From: Hydrococcus rivularis NIES-593
GTDB taxonomy: Bacteria; Cyanobacteriota; Cyanobacteriia; Cyanobacteriales; Microcystaceae
Length of the DNA stretch: 64,000 nt
Direction of reading: 5' to 3'
Assembly (NCBI RefSeq): GCF_001904635.1
Contig: NZ_MRCB01000015.1
Location: 62,001-126,000 of the forward strand
Positions within the stretch are counted from its first letter, which is position 1. Every line of letters begins with the position of its first letter. Below are positions 28,925 through 37,459 of this stretch, in pieces. The notes beneath the pieces are model-generated. The model had not been told where the DNA came from. It worked only from the letters and a program-made list of their open reading frames with translations, and did not search any database. Made by a program: the position numbers and the translations under genes.

Positions 28925-30106
28925 TTAATTCTTGCCATTTCGTTGTAGAGAAACAACGCGCTCTTCCATAGGAATATAAGATAGAGCGTGATCGCCAGTA
29001 TAAATCTGCGTAGGACGGTAGATCCGGTTAACTTCTAATTGCTCTTTCCAATGGGCTAGCCAACCGGCAACTCGCGAGATGCCAAAGATAGGCGTAAACA
29101 GGTCGTTAGGAATTCCCAACTTGCGATAAACCAAACCGGAGTAGTAATCTACATTGGGATAAATTCCTCGTTCTCCAAACCCTTTCTCTTCTACAAGGAC
29201 CTTTTCTAACTTGATAGCAACGTCGTAATACTCGTCGCGACCCTTCTTTTCAAAAAGCTCTTCTGCCCAATTTTGCAACATAATTGCGCGGGGATCTTTA
29301 ACTTTCCAAACGCGATGTCCAAAACCCATAAATTTATGTTTGGGATTTTGCTTTAGGCACTTTTCTACATAAGGGCGGACATTATCTACCGAGCCGATTT
29401 CTTCAAGCATTTCGAGAACTTCTTCATTGGCTCCCCCATGCAGCGGTCCGGCTAGCGTTCCCACAGCAGAAGCAATCACGGCATAGGGGTCGGTTAAAGT
29501 CGAAGCCGTCACCCTTGCCGAGAAGGTAGAAGCATTCATGGTATGCTCGGCGTGGAGAATCAGACAACGGTCGAAAATCTCGGCTTCTTGAGGATCGGGA
29601 ATCCGCTCGGTGAGCATGTATAAAAAGTTAGCAGAATAGTCCAGATTGTCGTTGGGTTGAATGGGATCGTTCCCCCGACGCATCATATGAAACGCTGCCA
29701 CCATGGTTGGAATTTTAGCCAGCAGGCGCACGACTGCCGCTCGGATATAAGCTTGGTCATCTAAGGCTCGACGGGAGTAAAATAGTCCTAGCGCTGCCGC
29801 AGAGGTTTGCAGCGCATCCATCGGGTGTCCCGTTTCCGGGAAGCATTTCATCATGTCGCGAATGCGATACTTGATGCGTCGATGGTAGCGGATTTCTGTT
29901 TCAAACGCGGCGAGTTCCTCTTTAGTCGGTAGTTTACCCCAAATCAAGAGATAGGCTACTTCGAGAAAAGTACTTTTGACGGCGAGTTCCTCGATTGGAA
30001 TCCCGCGATATTCAAGAATTCCCTTCTTTCCGTCTATATAACTGACGCTAGATTGAGCGGCTGGAATTCCTTCCAAGCCGGGTTTATATTCGCAAGCTGT
30101 TGTCAT
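28925..30106 (-). CDS. gltA: Citrate synthase
   Basis: This 393-aa enzyme condenses oxaloacetate and acetyl-CoA to citrate, feeding the cyanobacterial TCA cycle and 2-oxoglutarate supply. Key blocks are HAEHTMNASTFSARV (active-site His), GPLHGGANEEVL, and MGFGHRVWKVKDPRA (second His). The start YKPGLEGIPAAQSSVSYIDG is typical of the short, type I-like bacterial form. It is a stand-alone gene, with SixA upstream on the same strand at a distance of about 120 bp. Confidence 0.97.
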   Translation of the reverse strand: MTTACEYKPGLEGIPAAQSSVSYIDGKKGILEYRGIPIEELAVKSTFLEVAYLLIWGKLPTKEELAAFETEIRYHRRIKYRIRDMMKCFPETGHPMDALQTSAAALGLFYSRRALDDQAYIRAAVVRLLAKIPTMVAAFHMMRRGNDPIQPNDNLDYSANFLYMLTERIPDPQEAEIFDRCLILHAEHTMNASTFSARVTASTLTDPYAVIASAVGTLAGPLHGGANEEVLEMLEEIGSVDNVRPYVEKCLKQNPKHKFMGFGHRVWKVKDPRAIMLQNWAEELFEKKGRDEYYDVAIKLEKVLVEEKGFGERGIYPNVDYYSGLVYRKLGIPNDLFTPIFGISRVAGWLAHWKEQLEVNRIYRPTQIYTGDHALSYIPMEERVVSLQRNGKN

Positions 30107-30225
30107 GGTTCTAATCGTGACGTGTTTCTACTACCTGAAGCTAACTTACCTCAAGATGCTCTAGTGTCTTCGGTTTTACCGAAATGCTTTAATGATTGTT
30201 TATTATCTAGAGCATTATTTGGAGC

Positions 30226-30726
30226 CTAGAGCAGCCATTTGGGCGAGGTCAGTAAAAATAATTCGCTGTTGCCTAGAGGGTTTTCTCCATCGGGCAGGAG
30301 CAAGCCGATAACACCTGCTTTTTTCACCACTAACTTTTCTTTCGGACTTCCCCACACTAAAATTTCTGCCCAATTTCCCAAGTCCGGTTGATGACCTACT
30401 AGAGCAAGACAGCTATTTCCTTTATTGTATCGAGATTCCAACCACCAGTTCGCCCAAACCCGTACATCGCCATCGGGAGCTAGGGCAGCAAATTCTTCTA
30501 GGCGATCGCACAAACCTGCTTTTTGCAAAATCTCAGCCGTTTGATACGCCCGCACTAGCGGACTGGTCAAAATTAAATCGAATCGCACCCCAATATCATA
30601 CAAGCGTTGGGCGACTTGCTGCGTCCTTAGACGACCTTTATCCGTCAGGGGTCGTTCTTCATCGTTAGGATACTTAAGGGGATCGCGATCGCCAGCAATC
30701 CCGTGGCGGATGAGGTAGAGTTCCAC
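30226..30726 (-). CDS. sixA: Phosphohistidine phosphatase SixA
   Basis: A 166-aa histidine-phosphatase-fold protein with the catalytic RHG motif at the N-terminus (LYLIRHGIAGDRD). It also has RPLTDKGRLRTQQVAQRL, the second Arg in LTSPLVRAYQTAE, and the later His in CLALVGHQPDLG. SixA removes phosphate from phosphohistidine on phosphotransfer domains or PTS-type proteins. It lies 54 bp downstream of the DHH phosphoesterase gene. Confidence 0.93.
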   Translation of the reverse strand: MELYLIRHGIAGDRDPLKYPNDEERPLTDKGRLRTQQVAQRLYDIGVRFDLILTSPLVRAYQTAEILQKAGLCDRLEEFAALAPDGDVRVWANWWLESRYNKGNSCLALVGHQPDLGNWAEILVWGSPKEKLVVKKAGVIGLLLPDGENPLGNSELFLLTSPKWLL

Positions 30727-30780
30727 GATCGGTTACCAGTGAGCAGGTACAAAGGACAGATGACTAATGACTAATAACAA

Positions 30781-32022
30781 TTAAGTATGAATCACTTTAT
30801 CGTCGGGGTTGACCAAGCGTAAGAATTTTTGCTTGATTTGATTGTCAAAGACTTCCCATTTAAGCTTAGTGTATTCGGCATTGTCGTTGCTGCCGCTCAA
30901 GAAGCCGATGGGAATTTCAAATCCTCCCGCCATATTGCGTCCGCCGCCATAATAGCGCCCCTGGCTGTCTTTACCGAGGGCTTGTTTGAGGAATTCGTCC
31001 GGATCGAGCGTCAGTTTGGTAGTTCTCAGGGAACCGATAATAACTTCTATGTCGTTGTCTTCATCGTGAACGATCCCATAGACGACGGCAGTGTGGACGT
31101 TTTCTTCGGTGGCGAGGAAATCAGCCGCCTGGGGAATAGCATCGCGATCGTCATAGCGCAAATAGCCCACCCCAGCGATAGAAAAGTTATTTTTGAGCTT
31201 GCGATTTTTTAGCGCTCGCTCGATCGCATCCATTACGTGTCGCGATCGCGCTGATTGTAGAACGGCACTGAGCAACTGGCAGTCGTAAAATCGGCTTAGA
31301 TAGGCTGCTGCTAGTAAATCTTCTTCCTGCGCTTGTAGTAAACCATTGGTATCGGAGCGCACGCCGTGCATCAAAGCAGTGGCGCATTTAACGTGGGCTT
31401 TGTTGTTACTGTTAAAGGTTAACAGTCCCGCCTGGATGTATTGGGTCAAAATCGTAGCCGTAGCTCGGATTTGCGGGCGCACGTCGATAAATTCTGCCTC
31501 TATTTCTCCTTGCTGGGTGTGGTGATCGATGACGACAACAAAGGGGATTTTTGCCTGTTTTACCAAGGGGATAAGTTGGCTAGTCGTTCCTTGACTGTCT
31601 ACCAAAACGCATCCTTGATAAACGGATAAGTCCCGATCTTTGAGAGTCTGTACGCCCCACCGTTTTGCCGGTAACTCCGTTAATTTTACCAAGGCAATAT
31701 TCTCTTGATGGGAAAGGGTTCCTGCATAAACAATGTCGCATTGGATGTCGTACTGCTGGGCGATCAGTTGATACGCCCAAGCGCTAGAGAGGGCATCTGG
31801 ATCGGGAAAATCTTGGATGACGACGATCTGATATTCGCCTCGATGCCTTTCTAGCGTCTGCTTCAGTTTTTCTGCGATCGGTCTGATAGATGCAGCATGG
31901 CTTTCTCGCTCGAAGGTCAAAGCAGCCGTTTCTTTGTGCCGATCGACAACTGCTGCATCTGCTTTGACTTCTGAATCGGTGGAATTGTTGCGATCGAGAG
32001 GAGTAAGTAAATTTGAAGTCAT
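30781..32022 (-). CDS. DHH/DHHA1-family phosphoesterase
   Basis: The 413-aa protein has the DHH metal motifs IQDFPDPDALSSAW (motif I), CVLVDSQG (motif II) and VVVIDHHTQ (motif III, the DHH itself). A later DHHA1 domain carries YYGGGRNMAGGFEIPIG. Family members hydrolyse nanoRNA, pAp or cyclic dinucleotides (NrnA/GdpP-like) in the cytoplasm. The Asn/His of the usual DHNP-type motif I is varied, so the substrate cannot be fixed. The first 40 residues are an extra low-complexity leader. Confidence 0.88.
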   Translation of the reverse strand: MTSNLLTPLDRNNSTDSEVKADAAVVDRHKETAALTFERESHAASIRPIAEKLKQTLERHRGEYQIVVIQDFPDPDALSSAWAYQLIAQQYDIQCDIVYAGTLSHQENIALVKLTELPAKRWGVQTLKDRDLSVYQGCVLVDSQGTTSQLIPLVKQAKIPFVVVIDHHTQQGEIEAEFIDVRPQIRATATILTQYIQAGLLTFNSNNKAHVKCATALMHGVRSDTNGLLQAQEEDLLAAAYLSRFYDCQLLSAVLQSARSRHVMDAIERALKNRKLKNNFSIAGVGYLRYDDRDAIPQAADFLATEENVHTAVVYGIVHDEDNDIEVIIGSLRTTKLTLDPDEFLKQALGKDSQGRYYGGGRNMAGGFEIPIGFLSGSNDNAEYTKLKWEVFDNQIKQKFLRLVNPDDKVIHT

Positions 32023-32598
32023 TTGAAAAGAATTTTAAAAAAGACTCAGCCGTTTTCCTGTAATAATTGAAGAATTATATAACCTGCTTCTAGTCTAAAA
32101 CTAACTCACCTGTCGAGTGATGGATTTCATCGATTTATTTTCCTTGAGCGATAAGATTAAAGACAGCTCAAACTATTTACGATATAGTTTATACAAAAAT
32201 TTCTGTAGAAAGGGAGTCGGGTTAACCGACACGACAGCCGGACGCGATCGGCAGCGCAGCACTCACACAAATTCAATATCGTTCGACTTCTGAGGCGATT
32301 GTTTTTATCATAGCCTAAACTCAATAGTTTGTTATTGTATTGGAGATTGGTAATATCAATTCGCCAGGATTGGTAATTTACCTTAATGTTGGCAGGAGGC
32401 GCCCGCCATAATCTTTGATTAAAATATAGTCAGGACATGAACTTGTCATGTAAAATTCACAATATTGTCACAGAAAGTTCATATCCCTCATCTACAGTAA
32501 GAAATGTCAGCTCAAGCGCTCTAGCCGTTTTCCTCAAACGACACTCCTCACACTGCTGAGCTGACATTTCTTCTCCTAGTGACCCGAAGCTATAGGGT
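32023..32598. other. 576-bp spacer upstream of htrA
   Basis: The spacer between the divergent DHH phosphoesterase and htrA genes holds the candidate RNA element at 32499-32572. I see no protein gene. A TTGTCA hexamer at 32465-32470 could be a -35 box, but no well-spaced -10 follows. Confidence 0.55.
32499..32572 (+). ncRNA. Candidate structured RNA with a Yfr1-type motif, in the htrA leader
   Basis: A perfect 16-bp inverted repeat (AAGAAATGTCAGCTCA and its complement at 32557-32572) encloses a 42-nt loop. In the loop are a small hairpin CGTTT-TCCTC-AAACG and, directly after it, the 12-mer CACTCCTCACAC (32542-32553). That 12-mer is the ultraconserved single-stranded core of the cyanobacterial small RNA Yfr1. 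A classical Yfr1 has its own 3' terminator hairpin with U-tail, which is absent here, so this may be a diverged Yfr1, an mRNA leader element or a coincidence. Confidence 0.45.
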
Positions 32599-33879
32599 AT
32601 GCGAGACGATTCAAATACTATGAAACGAGCTTCTTTTGATTCGGAACTTCCCCATCAATCTTCTTTTTCTGGCTCTCGCTTCTCTCCCGCGAAGAGAATG
32701 GCAACCTACCTATCGCTGCTGCTGTTAGGAGCAGGAATGGGAGTAGGAGGAGTATATATTGCCGTCGGTTCGCCAATGTTGACGCGTACGCTGGGGACTT
32801 CAGCTTTAGCTCAGAATAATGAGAACTCTCAAGAAGATTCTACTCCCGCGATCGCCGCTCCCACTAACTTTGTGAGCGAGGTAGTCAATCGAGTCGGTCC
32901 GGCGGTAGTTAGAATTGATGCCTCGCGCACGGTACGAACACAAGTGCCAGAGATGTTCGACGACCCGTTTTTCCGTCGCTTCTTTGGGGATGCAATTCCT
33001 TCTTCTCCAGAGCGGCAGATTCAGAGAGGCATAGGTTCCGGCTTTATTGTTAGCGCCAACGGTCAGATTTTGACGAATGCCCACGTAGTCGATGGCGCGG
33101 ATCGAGTTACCGTAACCCTCAAAGACGGTCGCACTCTAACGGGTAAAGTGTTGGGGACAGACGATCTGACGGATGTAGCGGTTGTCAAAGTAGAAGCAGA
33201 GAATTTGCCGACCGTGAAGTTGGGCGACTCAAACGCACTCCAAGTCGGAGAGTGGGCGATCGCGATCGGAAATCCTTTAGGATTAGATAACACTGTCACC
33301 ACGGGGATTATTAGCGGTACGGGTCGCAATAGTTCCCAAATCGGCGTCGGCGATAAGCGAGTCAATTTCATTCAAACCGACGCGGCGATCAATCCCGGTA
33401 ACTCTGGCGGTCCTCTACTGAATGCCAAGGGAGAAGTAGTGGGCATCAATACCGCAATTATTCGTGGCGCTCAAGGTCTCGGTTTTGCCATTCCCATCGA
33501 TAGAGCAACGCAGATTGCCGAACAATTGATCGCCAAAGGGAAGGTCGAGCATGCGTATCTGGGCATTCAAATGGCAGAGATTACCCCAGAACTCAAGCAA
33601 ACGTTACAAGAAAACGAGGGGTTGACCATCAATGCCGACCAAGGAGTATTGATTGTCAGAGTCGTTCGCAATTCTCCAGCTGCTCGTGCGGGATTGAGGG
33701 CAGGCGATGTTATCCAAACAATTAATGGTCAATCTGTCAGCACGCCCAGTCAAGTTCAAGATACTGTCGAGAAAACAGCAGTAGGCAATGAGTTGTCCAT
33801 AGCAGTAGAACGCGATGGGAGAACGGTAAATTTGAATGCTAGAGTGGGAGTATTCCCAACTCGACAAGCTCAAGGTTAG
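32599..33879 (+). CDS. HtrA/Deg-family serine protease with one PDZ domain
   Basis: The 426-aa protein has an N-terminal membrane anchor or signal (about residues 33-60), a trypsin-like domain and one PDZ domain (about 320-420). The catalytic triad is visible as His in [12 protein letters not shown], Asp in [10 protein letters not shown] and Ser in [11 protein letters not shown]. Cyanobacteria usually carry HtrA, HhoA and HhoB; I cannot tell which one this is. It should degrade or refold damaged envelope and thylakoid proteins. ATG 32620 is an alternative start, seven codons in. The leader carries the inverted-repeat element at 32499-32572. Confidence 0.95.
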   Translation: MRDDSNTMKRASFDSELPHQSSFSGSRFSPAKRMATYLSLLLLGAGMGVGGVYIAVGSPMLTRTLGTSALAQNNENSQEDSTPAIAAPTNFVSEVVNRVGPAVVRIDASRTVRTQVPEMFDDPFFRRFFGDAIPSSPERQIQRGIGSGFIVSANGQILTNAHVVDGADRVTVTLKDGRTLTGKVLGTDDLTDVAVVKVEAENLPTVKLGDSNALQVGEWAIAIGNPLGLDNTVTTGIISGTGRNSSQIGVGDKRVNFIQTDAAINPGNSGGPLLNAKGEVVGINTAIIRGAQGLGFAIPIDRATQIAEQLIAKGKVEHAYLGIQMAEITPELKQTLQENEGLTINADQGVLIVRVVRNSPAARAGLRAGDVIQTINGQSVSTPSQVQDTVEKTAVGNELSIAVERDGRTVNLNARVGVFPTRQAQG

Positions 33880-33977
33880 TAGCTGGAAAAAGGAAGCACA
33901 GACAAAATTCCGATCTCCTCTAGGGACAAGGTATTGTCTTGTCCCTACGTCTAACTTCCAACCCTTAATTTCTCTCT

Positions 33978-34808
33978 ATGCGACAAGTTCTCAGCGGATT
34001 TGGCTTCCTTTCGGGAGCTTCTTATCCTTTTCGCGCCCTGGCAGTTTTTCGACGCACGCCTCGTCTGTGGGGTTATTTAATCGTTCCAATTTTGCTCAAT
34101 TTTTTTCTGGGCATTATTTTATATGCAGGCTCTCTATATTTAGGCTGGCAGGTAGTCCAGGATCTCATCACTTATCTCTCCAATTGGATCGATTTATTAA
34201 TTGCTAATCTTCCCGCTTGGTTAGGGATTTTAGAGTATCTTATTGTTGGGTTGGGTTTTTTACTGCACCTGCTGTTGATTATCGTGTTATTCATCGTCAC
34301 GGGCTTTTTGTTGATTCAAGTGGGGGTAACTTTGGGAGCACCTTGGTATGGAAAACTATCAGAAGAGTTAGAGAAAATCCGCACGGGTAAGCTACAGGTG
34401 ATAGAGGTCGGAATTTTTCGGGATATTGGGCGGGCAATCTTGTTTGAATTGAAAAAACTGGTACTCCTCGTCTGCATAGGAATCCCTTTATTTTTATTAA
34501 ATTTTCTGCCGGGAGTTGGTACGGCAATCTCTACAGTTGGTGGCATAATCCTGACGGGAACGATTGTTTGTCTCGATTTTTTGGACGCTCCCCTAGAACG
34601 CCGACGCTTGAGCTTTCGAGACAAGTTGAGCGTTGTTTTTGGCAGTTTGCCCGCCAGTGCTGGTTTTAGTTTAGTTTGTTTGGGATTGATTAGTATTCCC
34701 TTAGTCAATCTAGTAACGATTCCTTTGTGCGTTGCTTCGGGAACATTGTTTTTTTGCGATCGCATTTTGCCCAAGCGTTTTCGGTCTGTTGATAATGCTA
34801 AGGGCTAA
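33978..34808 (+). CDS. EI24/CysZ-like membrane protein
   Basis: The 276-aa protein has four or more long hydrophobic segments and the EI24 (PF07264) signature features: start GFLSGASYPFRALAVFRRTPRLW, middle GAPWYGKLSEELE and end LVNLVTIPLCVASGTLFFCDRIL. CysZ proteins in this family assist sulfate uptake, but many cyanobacterial members are uncharacterised. It lies 98 bp after htrA on the same strand. A different small gene follows 11 bp later. Confidence 0.87.
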   Translation: MRQVLSGFGFLSGASYPFRALAVFRRTPRLWGYLIVPILLNFFLGIILYAGSLYLGWQVVQDLITYLSNWIDLLIANLPAWLGILEYLIVGLGFLLHLLLIIVLFIVTGFLLIQVGVTLGAPWYGKLSEELEKIRTGKLQVIEVGIFRDIGRAILFELKKLVLLVCIGIPLFLLNFLPGVGTAISTVGGIILTGTIVCLDFLDAPLERRRLSFRDKLSVVFGSLPASAGFSLVCLGLISIPLVNLVTIPLCVASGTLFFCDRILPKRFRSVDNAKG

Positions 34809-34819
34809 TTAGCTAATTT

Positions 34820-35593
34820 ATGTTAAGTCAAACGATCTCGATTCCCAATACTCCAAATGTCAGTTTGGTAGCCTTTTATGGCACTAAACCAACTGCCTTA
34901 AAATCATTCACTGAATCCTTACAAACACGCATTTCAGAAGCGCTGGATAATAGTTTTGAATGTTATCCCCTCGAACAAGTACACGCCACAATTATTGGAT
35001 GTGAAGGATTGAAAACAGAAAAAGGCATCCTAAGCAAGTGGTTTTTAGAGCATCGGGGTGAAGAAAGATATATTAAGTTAGCTGATTTTATCAATTATGT
35101 TCGTCAGAGCGATCGCTTGCCCATTCATGTGAAGATCGGTGGCTACGATCCAAAGATCGACTATGGTTTTTTAAGTCAAAATAAGCATCCCTTTGAACGT
35201 TCTTTTCAATTTCTAGGAAATATTGCCGTATCGATCGGATGGTCGTTGAGAGAAAGAAAAATTTCTCGCGATCTCGATTGCTTTCGTCTAGAATGCCAAA
35301 ATTTTAACTTACTCCATAAATATCATAAGCACCCCAATTCAGTAGATAATGATTGCTATATGCGGATTGGCGTTATCAAAGGCAAAGTTGATGATAAAAA
35401 AATCAAAAAGATCGAACGAGAAATTCAGAATAGTTTGAGGAATATGTCGCCCGTTCATTTATCTATAGGTTTCGATAATCTCAAATTTATAAGGTATCAA
35501 GATCTAGCGCCTTCACCTGACAAAACTCAAGCAATTTCTCTAAAAAATGCTACTGAAGATAAAGTCGAAAAACTTTATCCATCTAGATTGTAA
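34820..35593 (+). CDS. Putative 2H phosphoesterase-like protein
   Basis: A 257-aa soluble protein with two H-x-[ST]-I motifs: VHATIIG near residue 55 and VHLSIGF near residue 213. That is the hallmark of the 2H phosphoesterase superfamily (LigT, CPDase, RNA ligase relatives), which act on 2'-5' or cyclic phosphodiester bonds. The spacing (about 158 residues) is larger than in small LigT proteins. The assignment rests only on these motifs. It starts 11 bp after the EI24 gene, which suggests co-transcription. Confidence 0.6.
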   Translation: MLSQTISIPNTPNVSLVAFYGTKPTALKSFTESLQTRISEALDNSFECYPLEQVHATIIGCEGLKTEKGILSKWFLEHRGEERYIKLADFINYVRQSDRLPIHVKIGGYDPKIDYGFLSQNKHPFERSFQFLGNIAVSIGWSLRERKISRDLDCFRLECQNFNLLHKYHKHPNSVDNDCYMRIGVIKGKVDDKKIKKIEREIQNSLRNMSPVHLSIGFDNLKFIRYQDLAPSPDKTQAISLKNATEDKVEKLYPSRL

Positions 35594-35625
35594 AAAACGT
35601 AAACGATCGAGCAAAGATTATTGAG

Positions 35626-36483
35626 TTAATAATGCAATGGCACAGTTACTAAAGGAAGCAAAACAAAAAATATCCAACTCCAATGCCACCAATTATAAGT
35701 CAGATAAGAACTATCTTCGCTAAGAATAAGATCGATTCGTTCTTTTAAACGGCTATGAGAAGTTGGATCGCTTAGAGCAGCACAAAAACTAGCTGATATA
35801 TCTATGAATGAAGATTGACTAACTTGTTGGGCAACTAACAGGAGCGATTCCGCTAGAAGCAAAGAATCTACTTGTTGAATTGCTTGCCGATCTGCTCTTA
35901 GTTCTCTTAATAATAAAAGTTCTTGCCAAAGAGATTCTGTATTCGGCAACCAAAACGTTAGCGATCGCAACCAACCTAACCAGAAAAACCAAAAAGTATC
36001 TCGATTATTATAATGAGCTTGTTCGTGAGCTAATACAGCTATGATATGTTCGCGATCGAGGATATTTAAAAGTCCCTTACTTATAACTAATTCAGGATTT
36101 AAAAAACCAATTTGGGCACTGTAAGGAAAATTTGTCTCTAAAATTCTGGCTATTTTTCCTTCTACTATTTGCTGGGGATAGGCACAAATTTTTTGTCGAG
36201 ATTGCCACGCTTGATAGGATAACTTAATAACTAAAATGCCTGCAAAAGTAACAAACCCTATAGCTAGAATATAGCTCAACCAGCTTGCTCTCCAGCCTAG
36301 CATTGTGCCTTTATATCCCATGCACGATACTGCTACAGCCGTCATCAGCAATAGTAAGGGAGGAAAAAGAAATAGAAATAGCGATCGCTGCCAGGATTTT
36401 CCCAAGTTTCTTAACAGCTTGAACGACAGTAATCTAATACTAAAAGCCAATCCCAAGGCCAACAAAATCATCAATGCATGCAT
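35626..36483 (-). CDS. M56-family membrane metallopeptidase (BlaR1/MecR1-like, sensor domain absent)
   Basis: The 285-aa protein has three N-terminal membrane helices, then the zinc motif HEQAH in VLAHEQAHYNNRDTFWF near residue 150, the downstream Glu/Asp region LRELRADRQAI and a C-terminal helix. In BlaR1 and MecR1 this module cleaves the BlaI repressor, but they also carry a C-terminal penicillin-binding sensor; here the protein ends after the last helix. The start overlaps the stop of the BlaI-like gene by one base, so the two are one regulatory unit. No beta-lactamase gene is adjacent. Confidence 0.9.
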   Translation of the reverse strand: MHALMILLALGLAFSIRLLSFKLLRNLGKSWQRSLFLFLFPPLLLLMTAVAVSCMGYKGTMLGWRASWLSYILAIGFVTFAGILVIKLSYQAWQSRQKICAYPQQIVEGKIARILETNFPYSAQIGFLNPELVISKGLLNILDREHIIAVLAHEQAHYNNRDTFWFFWLGWLRSLTFWLPNTESLWQELLLLRELRADRQAIQQVDSLLLAESLLLVAQQVSQSSFIDISASFCAALSDPTSHSRLKERIDLILSEDSSYLTYNWWHWSWIFFVLLPLVTVPLHY

Positions 36484-36905
36484 TATTTTTGTTCCTCTCT
36501 TTGGCGACGAATTTTTTCTAAACGGGACGCAATCGCTTCTAGTTGTTCGAGACTGGCTGTATCCAGGCTATCGGCAAAAGAAGCTACAATATCGGGATTA
36601 CTAACGGCTAAAAATTGATGCAACTGTTCGTAAGATTTAATTGCCCGCGCTTCTTCGCGAGATACCAAAGGTTCCCAATAAAAAACGCGCCCTTTTTTAT
36701 AACAAGACAACCATCCTTTGTTAGTTAAACGATTGAGAACGGTGGTGACTGAGGTATAAGCTAATTCTCGGTCTGGATCGGATAAAATTCGCTCGTGAAC
36801 TTCTTTGACAGTCGCGCAACCCAGTTCCCAAACAATGTTTAAAATTTCTGTTTCTAAAGGGCCCAGAGACAGTTGTCTGGGGCGATAATCAGGTAACGGA
36901 GACAT
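36483..36905 (-). CDS. BlaI/MecI/CopY-family transcriptional repressor
   Basis: The 140-aa protein has a winged-helix DNA-binding domain (LGPLETEILNIVWELG, TSVTTVLNRLTNKGWL) and a C-terminal dimerisation helix region. It is expected to repress a small regulon that includes its own operon and to be cleaved when the partner M56 peptidase is activated. It is first in a two-gene operon with that peptidase. The target beyond this pair is not evident here; cyanobacterial homologues have been linked to plastocyanin and cytochrome c6 control by copper (BxmR/PetR-type), which is a possible role. Confidence 0.92.
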   Translation of the reverse strand: MSPLPDYRPRQLSLGPLETEILNIVWELGCATVKEVHERILSDPDRELAYTSVTTVLNRLTNKGWLSCYKKGRVFYWEPLVSREEARAIKSYEQLHQFLAVSNPDIVASFADSLDTASLEQLEAIASRLEKIRRQREEQK

Positions 36906-37065
36906 ATTTCTTGTTTTCGTTTGCTGTTTAATGATGCCTGGTTAAAGGCGATAAATCAGATCGTCGATCGCGCGATCGATTTCGTTAATCGATCGTTAAG
37001 CCAATTTAATTTTAGAGGGTTAACGTTCCTGATAGAATGGCTTCGTCCCTTTTAACTACACTAAC

Positions 37066-37371
37066 ATGTCTGCTGAAACCCAAGCATCGTCACAAAATAC
37101 GACTGGCGCTGATGCGGTAGATGCCGCTATCGCCAAAGGAATCGATCTCGATGGCACTCCCATCCCGACTGAAAAACTAGAACTCTACAACAAAGTCATG
37201 GCACTAGAAGCTAACAGACAGCGTAGCGGCGTTAGCAATACAATGCGATCGCGAATCGTTAGAATTGGTTCCAAGCATATTGCTAAAGATGAATTAAATC
37301 AAATGTTAACTGATGCTGGTTTTGCCCCTCTAAAAGAGAAAGAAATCGCCTTTTTTTATGGCAATAAATAA
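37066..37371 (+). CDS. DUF4090-family protein
   Basis: A 101-aa soluble protein conserved in cyanobacteria. The DUF4090 pattern is seen in GADAVDAAIAKGIDLDGTPIP and ANRQRSGVSNTMRSRIVRIG. The function is unknown. It stands alone, divergent from the BlaI-like gene. Confidence 0.85.
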   Translation: MSAETQASSQNTTGADAVDAAIAKGIDLDGTPIPTEKLELYNKVMALEANRQRSGVSNTMRSRIVRIGSKHIAKDELNQMLTDAGFAPLKEKEIAFFYGNK

Positions 37372-37459
37372 CCTATAAGATTGAGAGGAATCGCCTGAAG
37401 GGACGTTCGGCATTTAGGATCTTAAAGATGTGCTACTCAAACTCTGCGATCGCAATACC

